Assembly (NCBI RefSeq): GCF_018614055.1
Contig: NZ_JAGGPB010000043.1
Coordinates: 62,001 to 126,000, forward strand
Source of the DNA: Streptomyces sp. ISL-98
GTDB lineage: Bacteria > Actinomycetota > Actinomycetes > Streptomycetales > Streptomycetaceae
Length of the DNA: 64,000 nucleotides
Direction of reading: 5' to 3'
A model generated the notes under the pieces. It saw nothing but the letters and a program-made list of their open reading frames with translations. It was not told the origin of the DNA and did not search any database. The first letter of the stretch is position 1. Each line of letters begins with the position of its first letter. Below, piece after piece: positions 28,492-38,313 of the stretch. A program made the position numbers and the translations under genes.

Positions 28492-29418
28492 GTGCTGGGT
28501 CCCGTGATCCTCGCCGCGTCGCGCAGCGACCGAATGCGCCGCTTCGTGTCGGCTGCCCCGGGCACCAAACAGGTCGTCGCCCGGTTCATCGCCGGTGAGA
28601 CGGTCGATCAGGTCATTCCGATCGTCCAGGCCGCTGCCGACAAGGGGCTGGAAGTCACCCTGGACGTCGTGGGTGAGGACATCACGACCCGCCAGCAGGC
28701 CTTCGCCGCCCGTGACGCGTACCTGGAGCTGATCGAGCACCTCAGGGACCTCGGCCTGGGCGCCAGGGCCGAGATGTCGGTGAAGCTGTCGATGTTCGGC
28801 CAGGCGCTGGCGGGCGGCCACGAGCTTGCGCTCGCCAACGTCCGTCCGGTGGTCGAGGCCGCCGCGGAGATCGGCACCACGGTGACGCTGGACGCCGAGG
28901 ACCACACCACCCTCGACTCGATGTTCGCCATCCACGAGGAGCTGCGGAAGGACTTCCCGCAGACCGGCTGCGTGATCCAGGCGTACCTCTTCCGCACCGA
29001 GGACGACGCGCGCCGTTTGTCCGGTGCCGGCAGCCGCGTCCGTATCGTCAAGGGCGCATACAAGGAGCCGGCCACCGTCGCGTTCCAGGACAAGGCCGAG
29101 ATCGACAAGGCGTACGTCCGGATTCTGCAGATCCTCATGGCCGGTGACGGGTACCCGATGATCGGGTCGCACGACCCGCGACTGATTGCCATCAGCCAGG
29201 AGCTCGCCCGCCGCGCGGGACGCAAACTGGATGAGTACGAATTCCAGATGCTCTACGGGATCCGCAGCGAAGAGCATGTGCGGCTCGCGGCCGAGGGCCA
29301 CCGGATGCGTGTGTACACCGCGTACGGCACCGACTGGTACGGGTACTTCATGCGGCGCCTCGCGGAGAAGCCGGCCAACCTGCTGTTCTTCGTCCGCTCG
29401 ATGATCACCAAGAACTAA
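28492..29418 (+). CDS. Proline dehydrogenase, monofunctional
   Basis: 308 aa, the short monofunctional PRODH form of Gram-positives. It is a beta8alpha8 FAD barrel with LGLGARAEMSVKLSMFG, TLDAEDHTTLDSM, IVKGAYKEPATVAF and FQMLYGIRSEEHVRLA. It oxidises proline to pyrroline-5-carboxylate, passing electrons to FAD and then quinone. I chose the GTG at 28492 because GTGGAGGTG lies just upstream and the product then begins LGPVILAASRSDRMRRF, like its relatives; the frame also extends upstream to 28423. The P5C dehydrogenase gene follows after 15 bp. Confidence 0.93.
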   Translation: MLGPVILAASRSDRMRRFVSAAPGTKQVVARFIAGETVDQVIPIVQAAADKGLEVTLDVVGEDITTRQQAFAARDAYLELIEHLRDLGLGARAEMSVKLSMFGQALAGGHELALANVRPVVEAAAEIGTTVTLDAEDHTTLDSMFAIHEELRKDFPQTGCVIQAYLFRTEDDARRLSGAGSRVRIVKGAYKEPATVAFQDKAEIDKAYVRILQILMAGDGYPMIGSHDPRLIAISQELARRAGRKLDEYEFQMLYGIRSEEHVRLAAEGHRMRVYTAYGTDWYGYFMRRLAEKPANLLFFVRSMITKN

Positions 29419-29433
29419 GGAGTCACGGAACTC

Positions 29434-31065
<1,632 letters not shown>

Positions 31066-31094
31066 CCGCCCGCGCGGTACGCGCCCGCGAGACC

Positions 31095-31131
31095 CCGCCC
31101 CTGTCCCGGCCCCCACGCCGGACGGGGGCGG
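31095..31131 (+). terminator. Terminator of the proline operon
   Basis: 15-bp stem with one bulged base and one G-T pair (arms 31095-31110 and 31117-31131, 6-base loop). It begins 30 bp after the pruA stop. Confidence 0.8.
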
Positions 31132-31272
31132 TTCGCGTGCCGGGCGGCGGGTCGTTCCTCCCGAGGACACTGACGCCCGGGGCTCGACGCGGCCTTGTGG
31201 GATGACAATGGGCATGTCAAATTCCTCAGTGGTGTTTCCGTTCCCCACGGAGACCTGACTGAGGAGCCCCCC

Positions 31273-32337
31273 ATGAGAAGACGCACCCTCCGTGCGCGAC
31301 GCACAGCCCTGACCGCCTTAATAGCCGCCGGTGCACTCGGAATCGGCGCGGCCCCTGCCGGGGCCGGCACCGCCGGCGAAGTCGCTGCCGCAGGTCCGGC
31401 GACGTACGCCCTGAACTCCGCGCTCTCCCAGCGGCTCGGCGACGACACTGCCGGGAGCTACATCGACCGCCGCACGGGCGAACTGACCGTCACCGTCACC
31501 AGCGACCGCGCCGCCGAGCAGGTCCACGCGGCCGGGGCGACGCCGAAGCGCGTGACGCGCAGTGCCGCGCAGCTCGGCGAGGCCATGGCCGCCCTGGAGG
31601 CCGGTGCGAAGATCACCGGTACGTCGTGGGGCATCGACCCGCGGACGAATCAGGTGGCTGTCCAGGCCGACCAGTCCCTGTCCGCAAGGGAGTTGGCCCG
31701 GCTGAAGAGGGTCGCGAACGCGCAGGGCGGCGCCGTGCGCGTCGAGCGGGTTCCCGGGACCTTCAAGCGTGAGGTGGCCGGAGGCGACGCCATCTACGGG
31801 GGCGGGTACCGGTGTTCGGCCGCCTTCAACGTCTCCAAGGGGACCACGCGCTACTTCGTCACCGCGGGCCACTGCACCAACTCCGCCACCAACTGGTCGG
31901 CCACCTCCGGCGGTCCCGTGATCGGCGTCCGTGAGGGCACCAGCTTCCCGACCAACGACTACGGCATAGTCCGCTACACCAACGGCTCCGCGCCCAGCGG
32001 CAACGTCAACCTCTACAACGGCAGTTACCAGGACATCTCGTCCGCCGCCAACGCCGTCGTGGGCCAGGCCATCAAGAAGAGCGGCTCCACGACGAAGGTG
32101 ACCAGCGGCACCGTCACCGCCGTGAACGTCACCGTCAACTACGGGGACGGCCCCGTCTACGGCATGGTCCGCACCACCGCGTGCTCCGCCGGAGGCGACA
32201 GCGGCGGCGCCCACTTCGCCGGCAGCGTCGCACTCGGCATCCACTCGGGCAGCTCCGGCTGCACGGGCACCAATGGCTCCGCCATTCACCAGCCCGTGAA
32301 GGAAGCCCTGTCCGCGTACGGCGTGAACGTGTACTGA
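31273..32337 (+). CDS. Secreted S1 serine protease, streptogrisin type
   Basis: 354 aa. The Arg-rich signal peptide ends near AGAGTAGEVAAA. A propeptide with the alpha-lytic protease pro-domain follows (to about residue 172), then a mature chymotrypsin-fold protease of about 181 aa starting near AIYGGGYRCS, the size of streptogrisins. The triad is His in VTAGHCTN, Asp in TNDYGIVRYT and Ser in CSAGGDSGGAHF, with four mature-part cysteines. ATG with GAGGAG 7-12 bases upstream; an in-frame codon at 31195 lacks that support. Confidence 0.94.
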   Translation: MRRRTLRARRTALTALIAAGALGIGAAPAGAGTAGEVAAAGPATYALNSALSQRLGDDTAGSYIDRRTGELTVTVTSDRAAEQVHAAGATPKRVTRSAAQLGEAMAALEAGAKITGTSWGIDPRTNQVAVQADQSLSARELARLKRVANAQGGAVRVERVPGTFKREVAGGDAIYGGGYRCSAAFNVSKGTTRYFVTAGHCTNSATNWSATSGGPVIGVREGTSFPTNDYGIVRYTNGSAPSGNVNLYNGSYQDISSAANAVVGQAIKKSGSTTKVTSGTVTAVNVTVNYGDGPVYGMVRTTACSAGGDSGGAHFAGSVALGIHSGSSGCTGTNGSAIHQPVKEALSAYGVNVY

Positions 32338-32375
32338 CCGGTCCTGAGCCTGGCCCTGTACTGAGTGAGCGCGCG

Positions 32376-32405
32376 GGCCCGCCGCCCGGTGTGGGCGGCG
32401 GGGCC
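32376..32405 (+). terminator. Hairpin between protease and AAC(2')-like genes
   Basis: GC-only stem (GGCCCGCCGCCC with GGGCGGCGGGGCC, one extra G, 5-base loop). It follows the protease stop by 38 bp and lies only 16 bp before the next start codon. Confidence 0.65.
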
Positions 32406-32421
32406 TGGGAGACTGCGGTGC

Positions 32422-32976
32422 ATGACTGAGCCCCTTCGTACCGCCCACACCGCCGACCTCACTCCCGCCGAACTCCACGAAATCCGCGCCTTCCTGGACA
32501 CCGCCTTCGACGGCGACTTCAGTGACGACGACTGGGACCACACCATCGGCGGCCTCCACGCCTTCGTCCGCGACGAGCACGGGCTCGCCGCCCACGGCAG
32601 CCTCGTCCAGCGCCGGGTCTTACACCGGGGCCGCTCACTGCGCACCGGTTACGTCGAGGGCGTGGCGGTACGGGCCGACTGCCGCAGGCAGGGCCTCGGC
32701 GGCCGGGTGATGGACGCGCTGGAGCGGGCGATCGACGCGGCGTACGCACTCGGCGCGCTCTCCGCCTCGGACGAAGGCGCCGCGCTGTACGAGTCGCGGG
32801 GCTGGCAGGTGTGGCCCGGCCGGCTCGCCGCGCTGGGGCCCGACGGCGTCGTACCCCTGCCCGACGAGGAGGGCACGACGTACGTACGGCCCGCGGCCGG
32901 GCGCAAGCTGCCCGAAGCCTCCGGCGCGCTGCACGACACGCTGTACTTCGACTGGCGCGACGGCGACGTGCTGTAG
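32422..32976 (+). CDS. AAC(2')-like aminoglycoside N-acetyltransferase
   Basis: 184 aa, GNAT fold. The whole length follows the aminoglycoside 2'-N-acetyltransferase family as I recall it from mycobacteria and Providencia: FDGDFSDDDWDHTIGGLHA, VQRRVLHRGRSLRTGYVEGVAVRADCR, LGALSASDEGAALYESRGW and a C-terminal DWRDGDVL. These enzymes acetylate the 2'-amino group of aminoglycosides and are chromosomal in several actinobacteria, where some acetylate cell-wall or thiol substrates instead. The start ATG lies 16 bp after a hairpin, with only a weak ribosome site. No antibiotic biosynthesis genes are adjacent. Confidence 0.85.
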   Translation: MTEPLRTAHTADLTPAELHEIRAFLDTAFDGDFSDDDWDHTIGGLHAFVRDEHGLAAHGSLVQRRVLHRGRSLRTGYVEGVAVRADCRRQGLGGRVMDALERAIDAAYALGALSASDEGAALYESRGWQVWPGRLAALGPDGVVPLPDEEGTTYVRPAAGRKLPEASGALHDTLYFDWRDGDVL

Positions 32977-32987
32977 CTGCCGCTGTC

Positions 32988-34001
32988 TCAGTCGGCGATG
33001 CGTACCACCATCTTTCCGGTGTTCTCGCCGCGCAGCATGCCGAGGAAGGCGTCCACGGTCCGCTCGAATCCTTCGACGACCGTCTCGTCCGGAGCGATCT
33101 GCCCGCTCTGCAGGTGCGGGACGAGGAAGTCCTCCAATTCACCTTGTACGTCCGTGTAGTTGCGGACCAGGACGCCTTCCAGACGCAGGCTCTTGTCGAC
33201 GATCTCGAAGAGGTTGCGGGGTGCGGCGGGCGGCTGGGCGGAGGTGGAGTTGTACTGGCTGATGGCGCCGACCCAGGCGATCCGGCCGTGGTCGCGCAGT
33301 GCGGAGATCGCGCCCTCCAGGTGGTCGCCGCCGACGTTGTCGACGTAGACGTCGATGCCGTCGGGCGCGGCGAGCGCCAACTGCCCGGCCACGGGCCCGT
33401 CGTGGTAGTCGAAGGCCGCGTCGAAGCCCAGATTCCGGGTGAGGTGCTCGACCTTGGCGGGGGAGCCCGCGCTGCCGATGATCCGGCCCGCGCCCAGCAG
33501 CCGCGCGATGCGGCCGGTGGCGGTGCCGACACCGCCCGCCGCCGCCGACACGAAGAGGTCGTCGCCGGGCTTCAGGCCGGCGGTACGGGTGAGGGCGACG
33601 TATGCGGTGAGGCCGGTGCCGCCGAGGATGCTCAGGTGGGCGGAGAGCGGCACCCCTTCGTACGCCGTGATCTTGCGGGTTCCCTGCGTGCCGAGGGTGA
33701 CCAGGGCGTGCGTACGCCAGCCTTCGCGGTGGAAGACGAGGTCGCCCTCGCGCAGGCCGGGGTCGCGGGAGGCGGTCACGCGGCCGATGGCACGGCCCTC
33801 CAGCGGGGTGTCCAGGTCCCAGCCGCCCTCGTCCATCAGCTCCCGGTGGTACGGGTCCACGGACAGGTAGAGGTTCTCCACCAGCGCCGTGCCCTCGGTG
33901 GGTACCGGCACGGGGGACTCCATGAAGGCGAAGTGGGCGGCGGTGGGGAAGCCGTGGGGGCGGGCGGTCTGCTGGACGGTGAGTGCGGCGGTCTGTGTCA
34001 T
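32988..34001 (-). CDS. NADP-dependent MDR oxidoreductase (leukotriene B4 dehydrogenase-like)
   Basis: 337 aa, zinc-free medium-chain dehydrogenase/reductase of the prostaglandin reductase or alkenal reductase type. It has PYHRELMDEGGWDLDTPLEGRAIGRV, the nucleotide-binding VSAAAGGVGTATGRIA and YVDNVGGDHLEGAIS. It probably reduces the C=C bond of alpha,beta-unsaturated carbonyls with NADPH. The start is the ATG of MTQTAALTVQ. It is divergent from a LysR gene 101 bp away, so that regulator likely controls it. Convergent with the AAC(2')-like gene, 11 bp apart. Confidence 0.9.
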   Translation of the reverse strand: MTQTAALTVQQTARPHGFPTAAHFAFMESPVPVPTEGTALVENLYLSVDPYHRELMDEGGWDLDTPLEGRAIGRVTASRDPGLREGDLVFHREGWRTHALVTLGTQGTRKITAYEGVPLSAHLSILGGTGLTAYVALTRTAGLKPGDDLFVSAAAGGVGTATGRIARLLGAGRIIGSAGSPAKVEHLTRNLGFDAAFDYHDGPVAGQLALAAPDGIDVYVDNVGGDHLEGAISALRDHGRIAWVGAISQYNSTSAQPPAAPRNLFEIVDKSLRLEGVLVRNYTDVQGELEDFLVPHLQSGQIAPDETVVEGFERTVDAFLGMLRGENTGKMVVRIAD

Positions 34002-34041
34002 GAACGTGACCGTAGGAAGGAATCGGGAGGCTGGGGAGGTG

Positions 34042-34069
34042 GTTCCGTCGATGGAACAGTCCTTTCCAT
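34042..34069. promoter_or_regulatory. Candidate LysR-type operator
   Basis: Nested inverted repeats: GTTCC-6 bp-GGAAC (34042-34046 and 34053-34057) and ATGGAA-7 bp-TTCCAT (34051-34056 and 34064-34069). They lie between the divergent oxidoreductase and LysR genes, the usual location of LysR-family binding sites. Confidence 0.5.
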
Positions 34070-34102
34070 GAGCAGCCCTCATAGAGCGAGGTGGGAGCCC
34101 CA

Positions 34103-34972
34103 ATGGCCGATCTGGCACCGCACGAGTTGCGCGTTCTCGTGGCCGTCGAGCGGGAGCGCGGCTTCTCCGCCGCGGCGGCGGCGCTCGGCATGACCCAGTC
34201 GGCGGTGTCGCACTCGGTCCGCGGCAGCGAACGCAAGATCGGGGCCGTGCTCTTCGAGCGGGGCAGGCAGGGCGCGCGGCCCACCGAGGCCGGTGTGCGC
34301 GCCGTCGGCCACGCCCGCCGCATTCTGCGGCTGCTGGATGTCATGGGCGCGGAGGCGCGTGGGGCGGGCGAGGACACCGTGGCGAGCCCGCTGCGGATCG
34401 CCGCCTTCCGCAGCGCCGCACTGCATCTGCTGCCGCCCGCGCTGGAACGGCTCACCGCACGTCATCCAGGGATCGAGCCGGTCGTACGGGTCGTACGGGA
34501 ACTGGGGCCCGGGGTCGCGGGCGAGGTCGCGGCCGGGCGTGCCGACCTGGGCATCGCCACGATCGGCACCACCTCGCCCGTACCGCGGGAGCTGGTCGGC
34601 TCGGTGCTCGTCGAGGAGCCGTACGCGCTGGTGCACCCGGCGGGGCACCCGGATCCGCGCTCGCTGCCGCTGGTCGACTGGGCCGAGAACTGCACGTCGT
34701 ACACGCGTGAATGGTGGGCGCGGCAGGACTGGATCCCGCGCGCGACGGTGGAGGCGGAGGACGACGGAGCGGTGCTCTCGATGGTGAGCCATGGTCTCGG
34801 AATGGCGATCATGCCGGAGCTTTCGCTGGTCGGAGCGCCTGACCGAGTCGAGATCACTGATCTCGGAGCGGAGCGGCCCACGCGGTCCGTGGGCTATGTG
34901 GCGACCCCGGAGCAGGCTCGCACGCTGGCTGTGCGGGCGCTGATCCGGGAGCTCAGGGCGGGCAGTTCATGA
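34103..34972 (+). CDS. LysR-family transcriptional regulator
   Basis: 289 aa. The N-terminal winged helix-turn-helix (ELRVLVAVERERGFSAAAAALGMTQSAVSHSV) is followed by a periplasmic-binding-like effector domain with DLGIATIG. The ATG at 34103 has GTGGGAG upstream; an in-frame GTG four codons earlier is possible. It is divergent from the MDR oxidoreductase gene, the classic arrangement for autoregulation and control of the neighbour. Confidence 0.9.
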   Translation: MADLAPHELRVLVAVERERGFSAAAAALGMTQSAVSHSVRGSERKIGAVLFERGRQGARPTEAGVRAVGHARRILRLLDVMGAEARGAGEDTVASPLRIAAFRSAALHLLPPALERLTARHPGIEPVVRVVRELGPGVAGEVAAGRADLGIATIGTTSPVPRELVGSVLVEEPYALVHPAGHPDPRSLPLVDWAENCTSYTREWWARQDWIPRATVEAEDDGAVLSMVSHGLGMAIMPELSLVGAPDRVEITDLGAERPTRSVGYVATPEQARTLAVRALIRELRAGSS

Positions 34973-34975
34973 TCG

Positions 34976-35016
34976 CTGTCTCAGATAGTAGGAAGTCCGA
35001 GTAATTGTGGAGACAG
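34976..35016. promoter_or_regulatory. A+T-rich nested inverted repeat upstream of the 42-aa gene
   Basis: CTGTCTC (34976-34982) and GAGACAG (35010-35016) form a 7-bp inverted repeat around a locally A+T-rich core containing GGA-AG-TCC (34991-34998). It is 160 bp upstream of the small gene at 35176 and just after the LysR gene. It could be an operator and promoter. Confidence 0.4.
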
Positions 35017-35175
35017 GCTGGCTGAGGTCGCTTACGTTTGTAGAAGCCGAATGCTTCGCTGCATCCGCGAATGGCGGTCGTGAGCCGGTGCCCCTATGCA
35101 GGAGAACCCTGCGGCTTCCGCTCCCCGCCCCTTCCGGCGCCCTGAAATCATTCTGATCTCAAGGAGTCGATCACC

Positions 35176-35304
35176 ATGGCCGAGACCGTGCGTCGCCGCG
35201 TCCGCCACACCTCCCGTTCGAGCGAGACCGACCGTAAGCAGGCTGCTGCTGCGCTTCAGCGTGCGCTTGACCGCCGCGACAACGGTGGCGCGACGGGTCA
35301 CTAG
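35176..35304 (+). CDS. 42-aa basic protein, function unknown
   Basis: The product begins MAETVRRRVRHTSRSSETDRK, continues with QAAAALQRALDRRDNGG and ends ATGH. AAGGAG is 10-15 bases before the ATG. It is Arg-rich with one amphipathic helix; no domain is recognised. I recall near-identical short proteins in other Streptomyces. The 200-bp upstream region holds the A+T-rich inverted repeat described separately. Confidence 0.7.
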   Translation: MAETVRRRVRHTSRSSETDRKQAAAALQRALDRRDNGGATGH

Positions 35305-35336
35305 CGCCATGGGTGAGGGTGCGGGCGGCTGAATAT

Positions 35337-36905
35337 TCAGCGTCCGCGCTGGATCTCGAAGTAGTCAATACGTTCGCCCGATTCCGCCAGTGCCGAGACC
35401 TTCAGCTTCGGTGACGTGCCCGTCTCCGCCTCCACCGCGAGGAACGAGAAACCGGTGTACCGCACCCGCGACCACTCCACCGTGTCCGGGTCCGGGAGCC
35501 GCAGCTTCGTCCAGTGGAAGCTGACGATGTGGTCGTGGTCGTGGACGTTGCCCTCGTAGCTGTCCTTCACGCCCGGACCGAAGCTGTACAGGTCCTTGCC
35601 CGCCCCGCCCGCGGTGACGTACACGATGCCGTCGCGCGTCGGGTCGGTGCTCGCGCCGACCGGGACAGGCTTGCCCACCTCGCCGTTCTTGATGGCGTCG
35701 GTCCGCTCGTACACATGGTTGTGCCCGTTGATCACCAGGTCGACCTGGTGCTTGGTGAAGAGGGCCAGCCACGCGTCACGCACCCCGCCGTCGGAGGCGT
35801 GCGTCGATGTCGAGTACATGCAGTGGTGGAAGAAGACGACCAGGAAGTCGACGCCCGCCTGCCGCCGCAGTTCGCCCAGCCGCTTGTCGAGCCACGCGGT
35901 CTGGGCGCCGTCCGTGTAGCCCTTGTTGGCCGGTATCTCGTACGAGACGTCATTCGCGTCCAGCGCCACGACGCCCACATTGCCGTACGTGAAGGAGTAG
36001 ACGCCGGGGGCGTTCTTCGCGTCCGGGCCGTTGTCCGGGAGCGACCAGCGGGCGGACTGGCCGCCGTAGCCGTTCGGCGAGTACCAGGCCTCCATGTCGT
36101 GGTTGCCGGTGGTCACCATCCACGGCACCCGCGACGCCACGCTCTCGGTCTGCGCCAGGAACTGGTCCCACACCCGCGCGTCGTACGTGTCCGATTCCTT
36201 GCCGTGCCCGCTGCTGTCCGCGTAGCAGATGTCGCCCGCGTGCAGGTGGAAGGACGGGTTCTGGCCGAGGATCAACTGGTCGTTGGCGAGGGCGTCATAG
36301 CTGACCCCCTGGTCGCCGAAGGCCGTGAAGACGAACTTCTCGGGCCGCGCGGGCGCCGTACGGAGCGACCCGATCGTCGCCAGGCGCGACGCGTCGGCCG
36401 GGTCGAAGCCGTCGTGCCCCACCCCGTAGTAGTACGTCGTCCCGGGCCGCAGTCCGTCGAGCCCCGCATGCAGGTAGAACTGGTCGACCGCCGGCAGCTT
36501 TCGCGACAGCGACGGCGTGTGCAGATCACGCACCTCTGCCTCGATCTTGCGGCTCAGTTCCCAGGGCTTCAACCCCACCCGTACATAAGGGCTCTTGACC
36601 GCGAACGGCACCTGCCAGGAGATCCGCATCTGCGTCTTCGGGTCGGCGCCGAAGGCGAGGTGCCGGCCGAAGGGTGCGACGAGCGACCCGTCGACCCGGG
36701 CGGTGACCGAGGCGGGCAGGAGAGTGGGGGAGCCCGCGTACGCCGGACTCGCGCCGCCGAGCAGGGCGGCTCCGCCCACGGTGGCGGCGGACGAGGAGAT
36801 GATGCGGCGGCGGGAGAGCTTCGTACGCAGGTACTCGTGCTGCTCCGGCATGCTCATGCCGCGTGCGAGCTGGTCCGGGATGCCGGTGCGGGGGGTGTCA
36901 GCCAT
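35337..36905 (-). CDS. Tat-exported purple-acid-type metallophosphoesterase
   Basis: 522 aa. The N-terminal cytoplasmic stretch is followed by a twin-arginine signal (KLSRRRIISSSAATVGG, cleavage near PAYAGSP). A fibronectin-like purple acid phosphatase N-terminal domain follows (about 70-185, TTYYYGVGHDGF). The calcineurin-like metal site is FGDQG, HAGDICYAD, TTGNHDME, FFHHCMYS and INGHNHVYERTD. It probably releases phosphate from extracellular phosphoesters. The ATG at MADTPRTG was chosen because further upstream frame overlaps the leuB promoter. Divergent from leuB across 127 bp, with a PHO-box-like GTTCACC in between. Confidence 0.92.
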   Translation of the reverse strand: MADTPRTGIPDQLARGMSMPEQHEYLRTKLSRRRIISSSAATVGGAALLGGASPAYAGSPTLLPASVTARVDGSLVAPFGRHLAFGADPKTQMRISWQVPFAVKSPYVRVGLKPWELSRKIEAEVRDLHTPSLSRKLPAVDQFYLHAGLDGLRPGTTYYYGVGHDGFDPADASRLATIGSLRTAPARPEKFVFTAFGDQGVSYDALANDQLILGQNPSFHLHAGDICYADSSGHGKESDTYDARVWDQFLAQTESVASRVPWMVTTGNHDMEAWYSPNGYGGQSARWSLPDNGPDAKNAPGVYSFTYGNVGVVALDANDVSYEIPANKGYTDGAQTAWLDKRLGELRRQAGVDFLVVFFHHCMYSTSTHASDGGVRDAWLALFTKHQVDLVINGHNHVYERTDAIKNGEVGKPVPVGASTDPTRDGIVYVTAGGAGKDLYSFGPGVKDSYEGNVHDHDHIVSFHWTKLRLPDPDTVEWSRVRYTGFSFLAVEAETGTSPKLKVSALAESGERIDYFEIQRGR

Positions 36906-36945
36906 GCAAGAAAACTTCCCAGTAACAACCAACTCTGGCCAGTAC

Positions 36946-36956
36946 AAAGGGTGAAC
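36946..36956 (-). promoter_or_regulatory. Possible PHO-box unit
   Basis: On the minus strand this reads GTTCACCCTTT, matching the conserved seven bases (GTTCACC) of Streptomyces PhoP direct-repeat units, about 45 bp upstream of the phosphoesterase start. The adjacent 11-bp unit matches poorly, so the box is incomplete. Confidence 0.3.
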
Positions 36957-37032
36957 AGAAACTGTCGAGATTTTGAGTCCGAATGGCGGACGCCCGGTGT
37001 CAGGGGCTGGGACGCGGGAGTAGGGTGCCGTC

Positions 37033-38088
37033 ATGTCTCGCAGCCTCAATCTCGCAGTGGTCCCTGGTGACGGCATCGGCCAGGAGGTCGTGGCCCAAGG
37101 GCTCAAGGTCCTCAACGCCGTCCTCCCGCAGGATGTGAAGCTGCAGACCAAGGAGTACGACCTCGGCGCTCAGCGCTGGCACCGCACCGGAGAGACCCTC
37201 CCGGACGCGGAGCTCGACTCCCTCAAGCAGCACGACGCCATCCTGCTCGGCGCGATCGGCGACCCGTCCGTGCCGTCCGGCGTCCTGGAGCGCGGGCTGC
37301 TGCTCAAGCTGCGGTTCGCCTTCGACCACTTCATCAACCTGCGCCCGTCGAAGCTGTTCCCCAACACGGCCACGCCGCTGGCCATCCGCGACGAGCAGAG
37401 GGGGGCCATCGACTTCATCGTCGTCCGCGAGGGCACCGAGGGCCCGTACACCGGCAACGGCGGCTCCATCCGCACCGGCACGGAGCACGAGGTCGCGACC
37501 GAGGTCAGCCTCAACACGGCGTACGGCGTCGAGCGCGTCGTCCGTGACGCGTACGAGCGGGCCAACGCCCGCCCGCGCAAGAAGCTGACGCTGGTCCACA
37601 AGAACAACGTCCTCGTCTATGCCGGCCACATGTGGAAGAACATCTTCGACAAGGTCGGCAAGGAATACCCCGAGGTCACCACCGACTACCTGCACGTCGA
37701 CGCCGCGACGATCTTCTTCGTCACCCAGCCGGAGCGCTTCGACGTCATCGTCACCGACAACCTCTTCGGCGACATCCTCACCGACCTCGCCGCTGCCGTG
37801 ACCGGCGGCATCGGCCTGGCGGCCTCCGGCAACATCAACCCGACAGGTGCCTTCCCGTCCATGTTCGAGCCCGTCCACGGCTCCGCGCCCGACATCGCGG
37901 GCCAGGGCAAGGCCGACCCGACGGCCACGATCCTCTCCGTCGCCCTGCTGCTGCGCCACCTCGGCTTCGAGGCCGAGGCCGGCCGTATCGAGGCGGCAGT
38001 CTCCGCCGACCTAGCGGAGCGCGACGGCAGCACGGTCCGTACGACCGACGAAATCGGCGACGCGCTCGCGGTACGAGTAGCGGGCTGA
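37033..38088 (+). CDS. leuB: 3-isopropylmalate dehydrogenase
   Basis: 351 aa. Beta-decarboxylating dehydrogenase with VVPGDGIGQEV, LERGLLLKLRFAFDHFINLRPSK, the metal-site DNLFGDILTDLAA and the NAD-binding FEPVHGSAPDIAG. It makes 2-oxoisocaproate in leucine synthesis. No other leu gene is nearby, but ilvE, which aminates the product, follows 225 bp later beyond a terminator. ATG with GGGAGTAGGGTG upstream. Confidence 0.95.
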   Translation: MSRSLNLAVVPGDGIGQEVVAQGLKVLNAVLPQDVKLQTKEYDLGAQRWHRTGETLPDAELDSLKQHDAILLGAIGDPSVPSGVLERGLLLKLRFAFDHFINLRPSKLFPNTATPLAIRDEQRGAIDFIVVREGTEGPYTGNGGSIRTGTEHEVATEVSLNTAYGVERVVRDAYERANARPRKKLTLVHKNNVLVYAGHMWKNIFDKVGKEYPEVTTDYLHVDAATIFFVTQPERFDVIVTDNLFGDILTDLAAAVTGGIGLAASGNINPTGAFPSMFEPVHGSAPDIAGQGKADPTATILSVALLLRHLGFEAEAGRIEAAVSADLAERDGSTVRTTDEIGDALAVRVAG

Positions 38089-38104
38089 CCCGACGGACTC
38101 CTCC

Positions 38105-38139
38105 CACAGCCGCCGGGTCACAGACACCCGGCGGCTGTG
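38105..38139 (+). terminator. leuB terminator
   Basis: 14-bp perfect stem (38105-38118 with 38126-38139), 7-base loop, followed by CTTTG. It begins 17 bp after the leuB stop. Confidence 0.88.
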
Positions 38140-38203
38140 CTTTGCCGCGGCCGGGTGCGACCATCAATCCTGGGCCGCATTTCACGCCGTTTCATGCACC
38201 GAC

Positions 38204-38230
38204 CCCCACGGGCGATAATCGAACGTGGGG
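38204..38230. promoter_or_regulatory. Small stem-loop upstream of ilvE
   Basis: CCCCACG (38204-38210) and CGTGGGG (38224-38230) enclose a 13-base A+T-richer loop, about 85 bp before the ilvE start. It has no T-run. It could be in the ilvE promoter or leader. Confidence 0.35.
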
Positions 38231-38313
38231 CCGTGGCACGACGGGAAGCTCGGACGTCCTACTAGAGGCGTGAGCGCGGTCCACCACATACAACCGGTGA
38301 AGGACACGCACTC

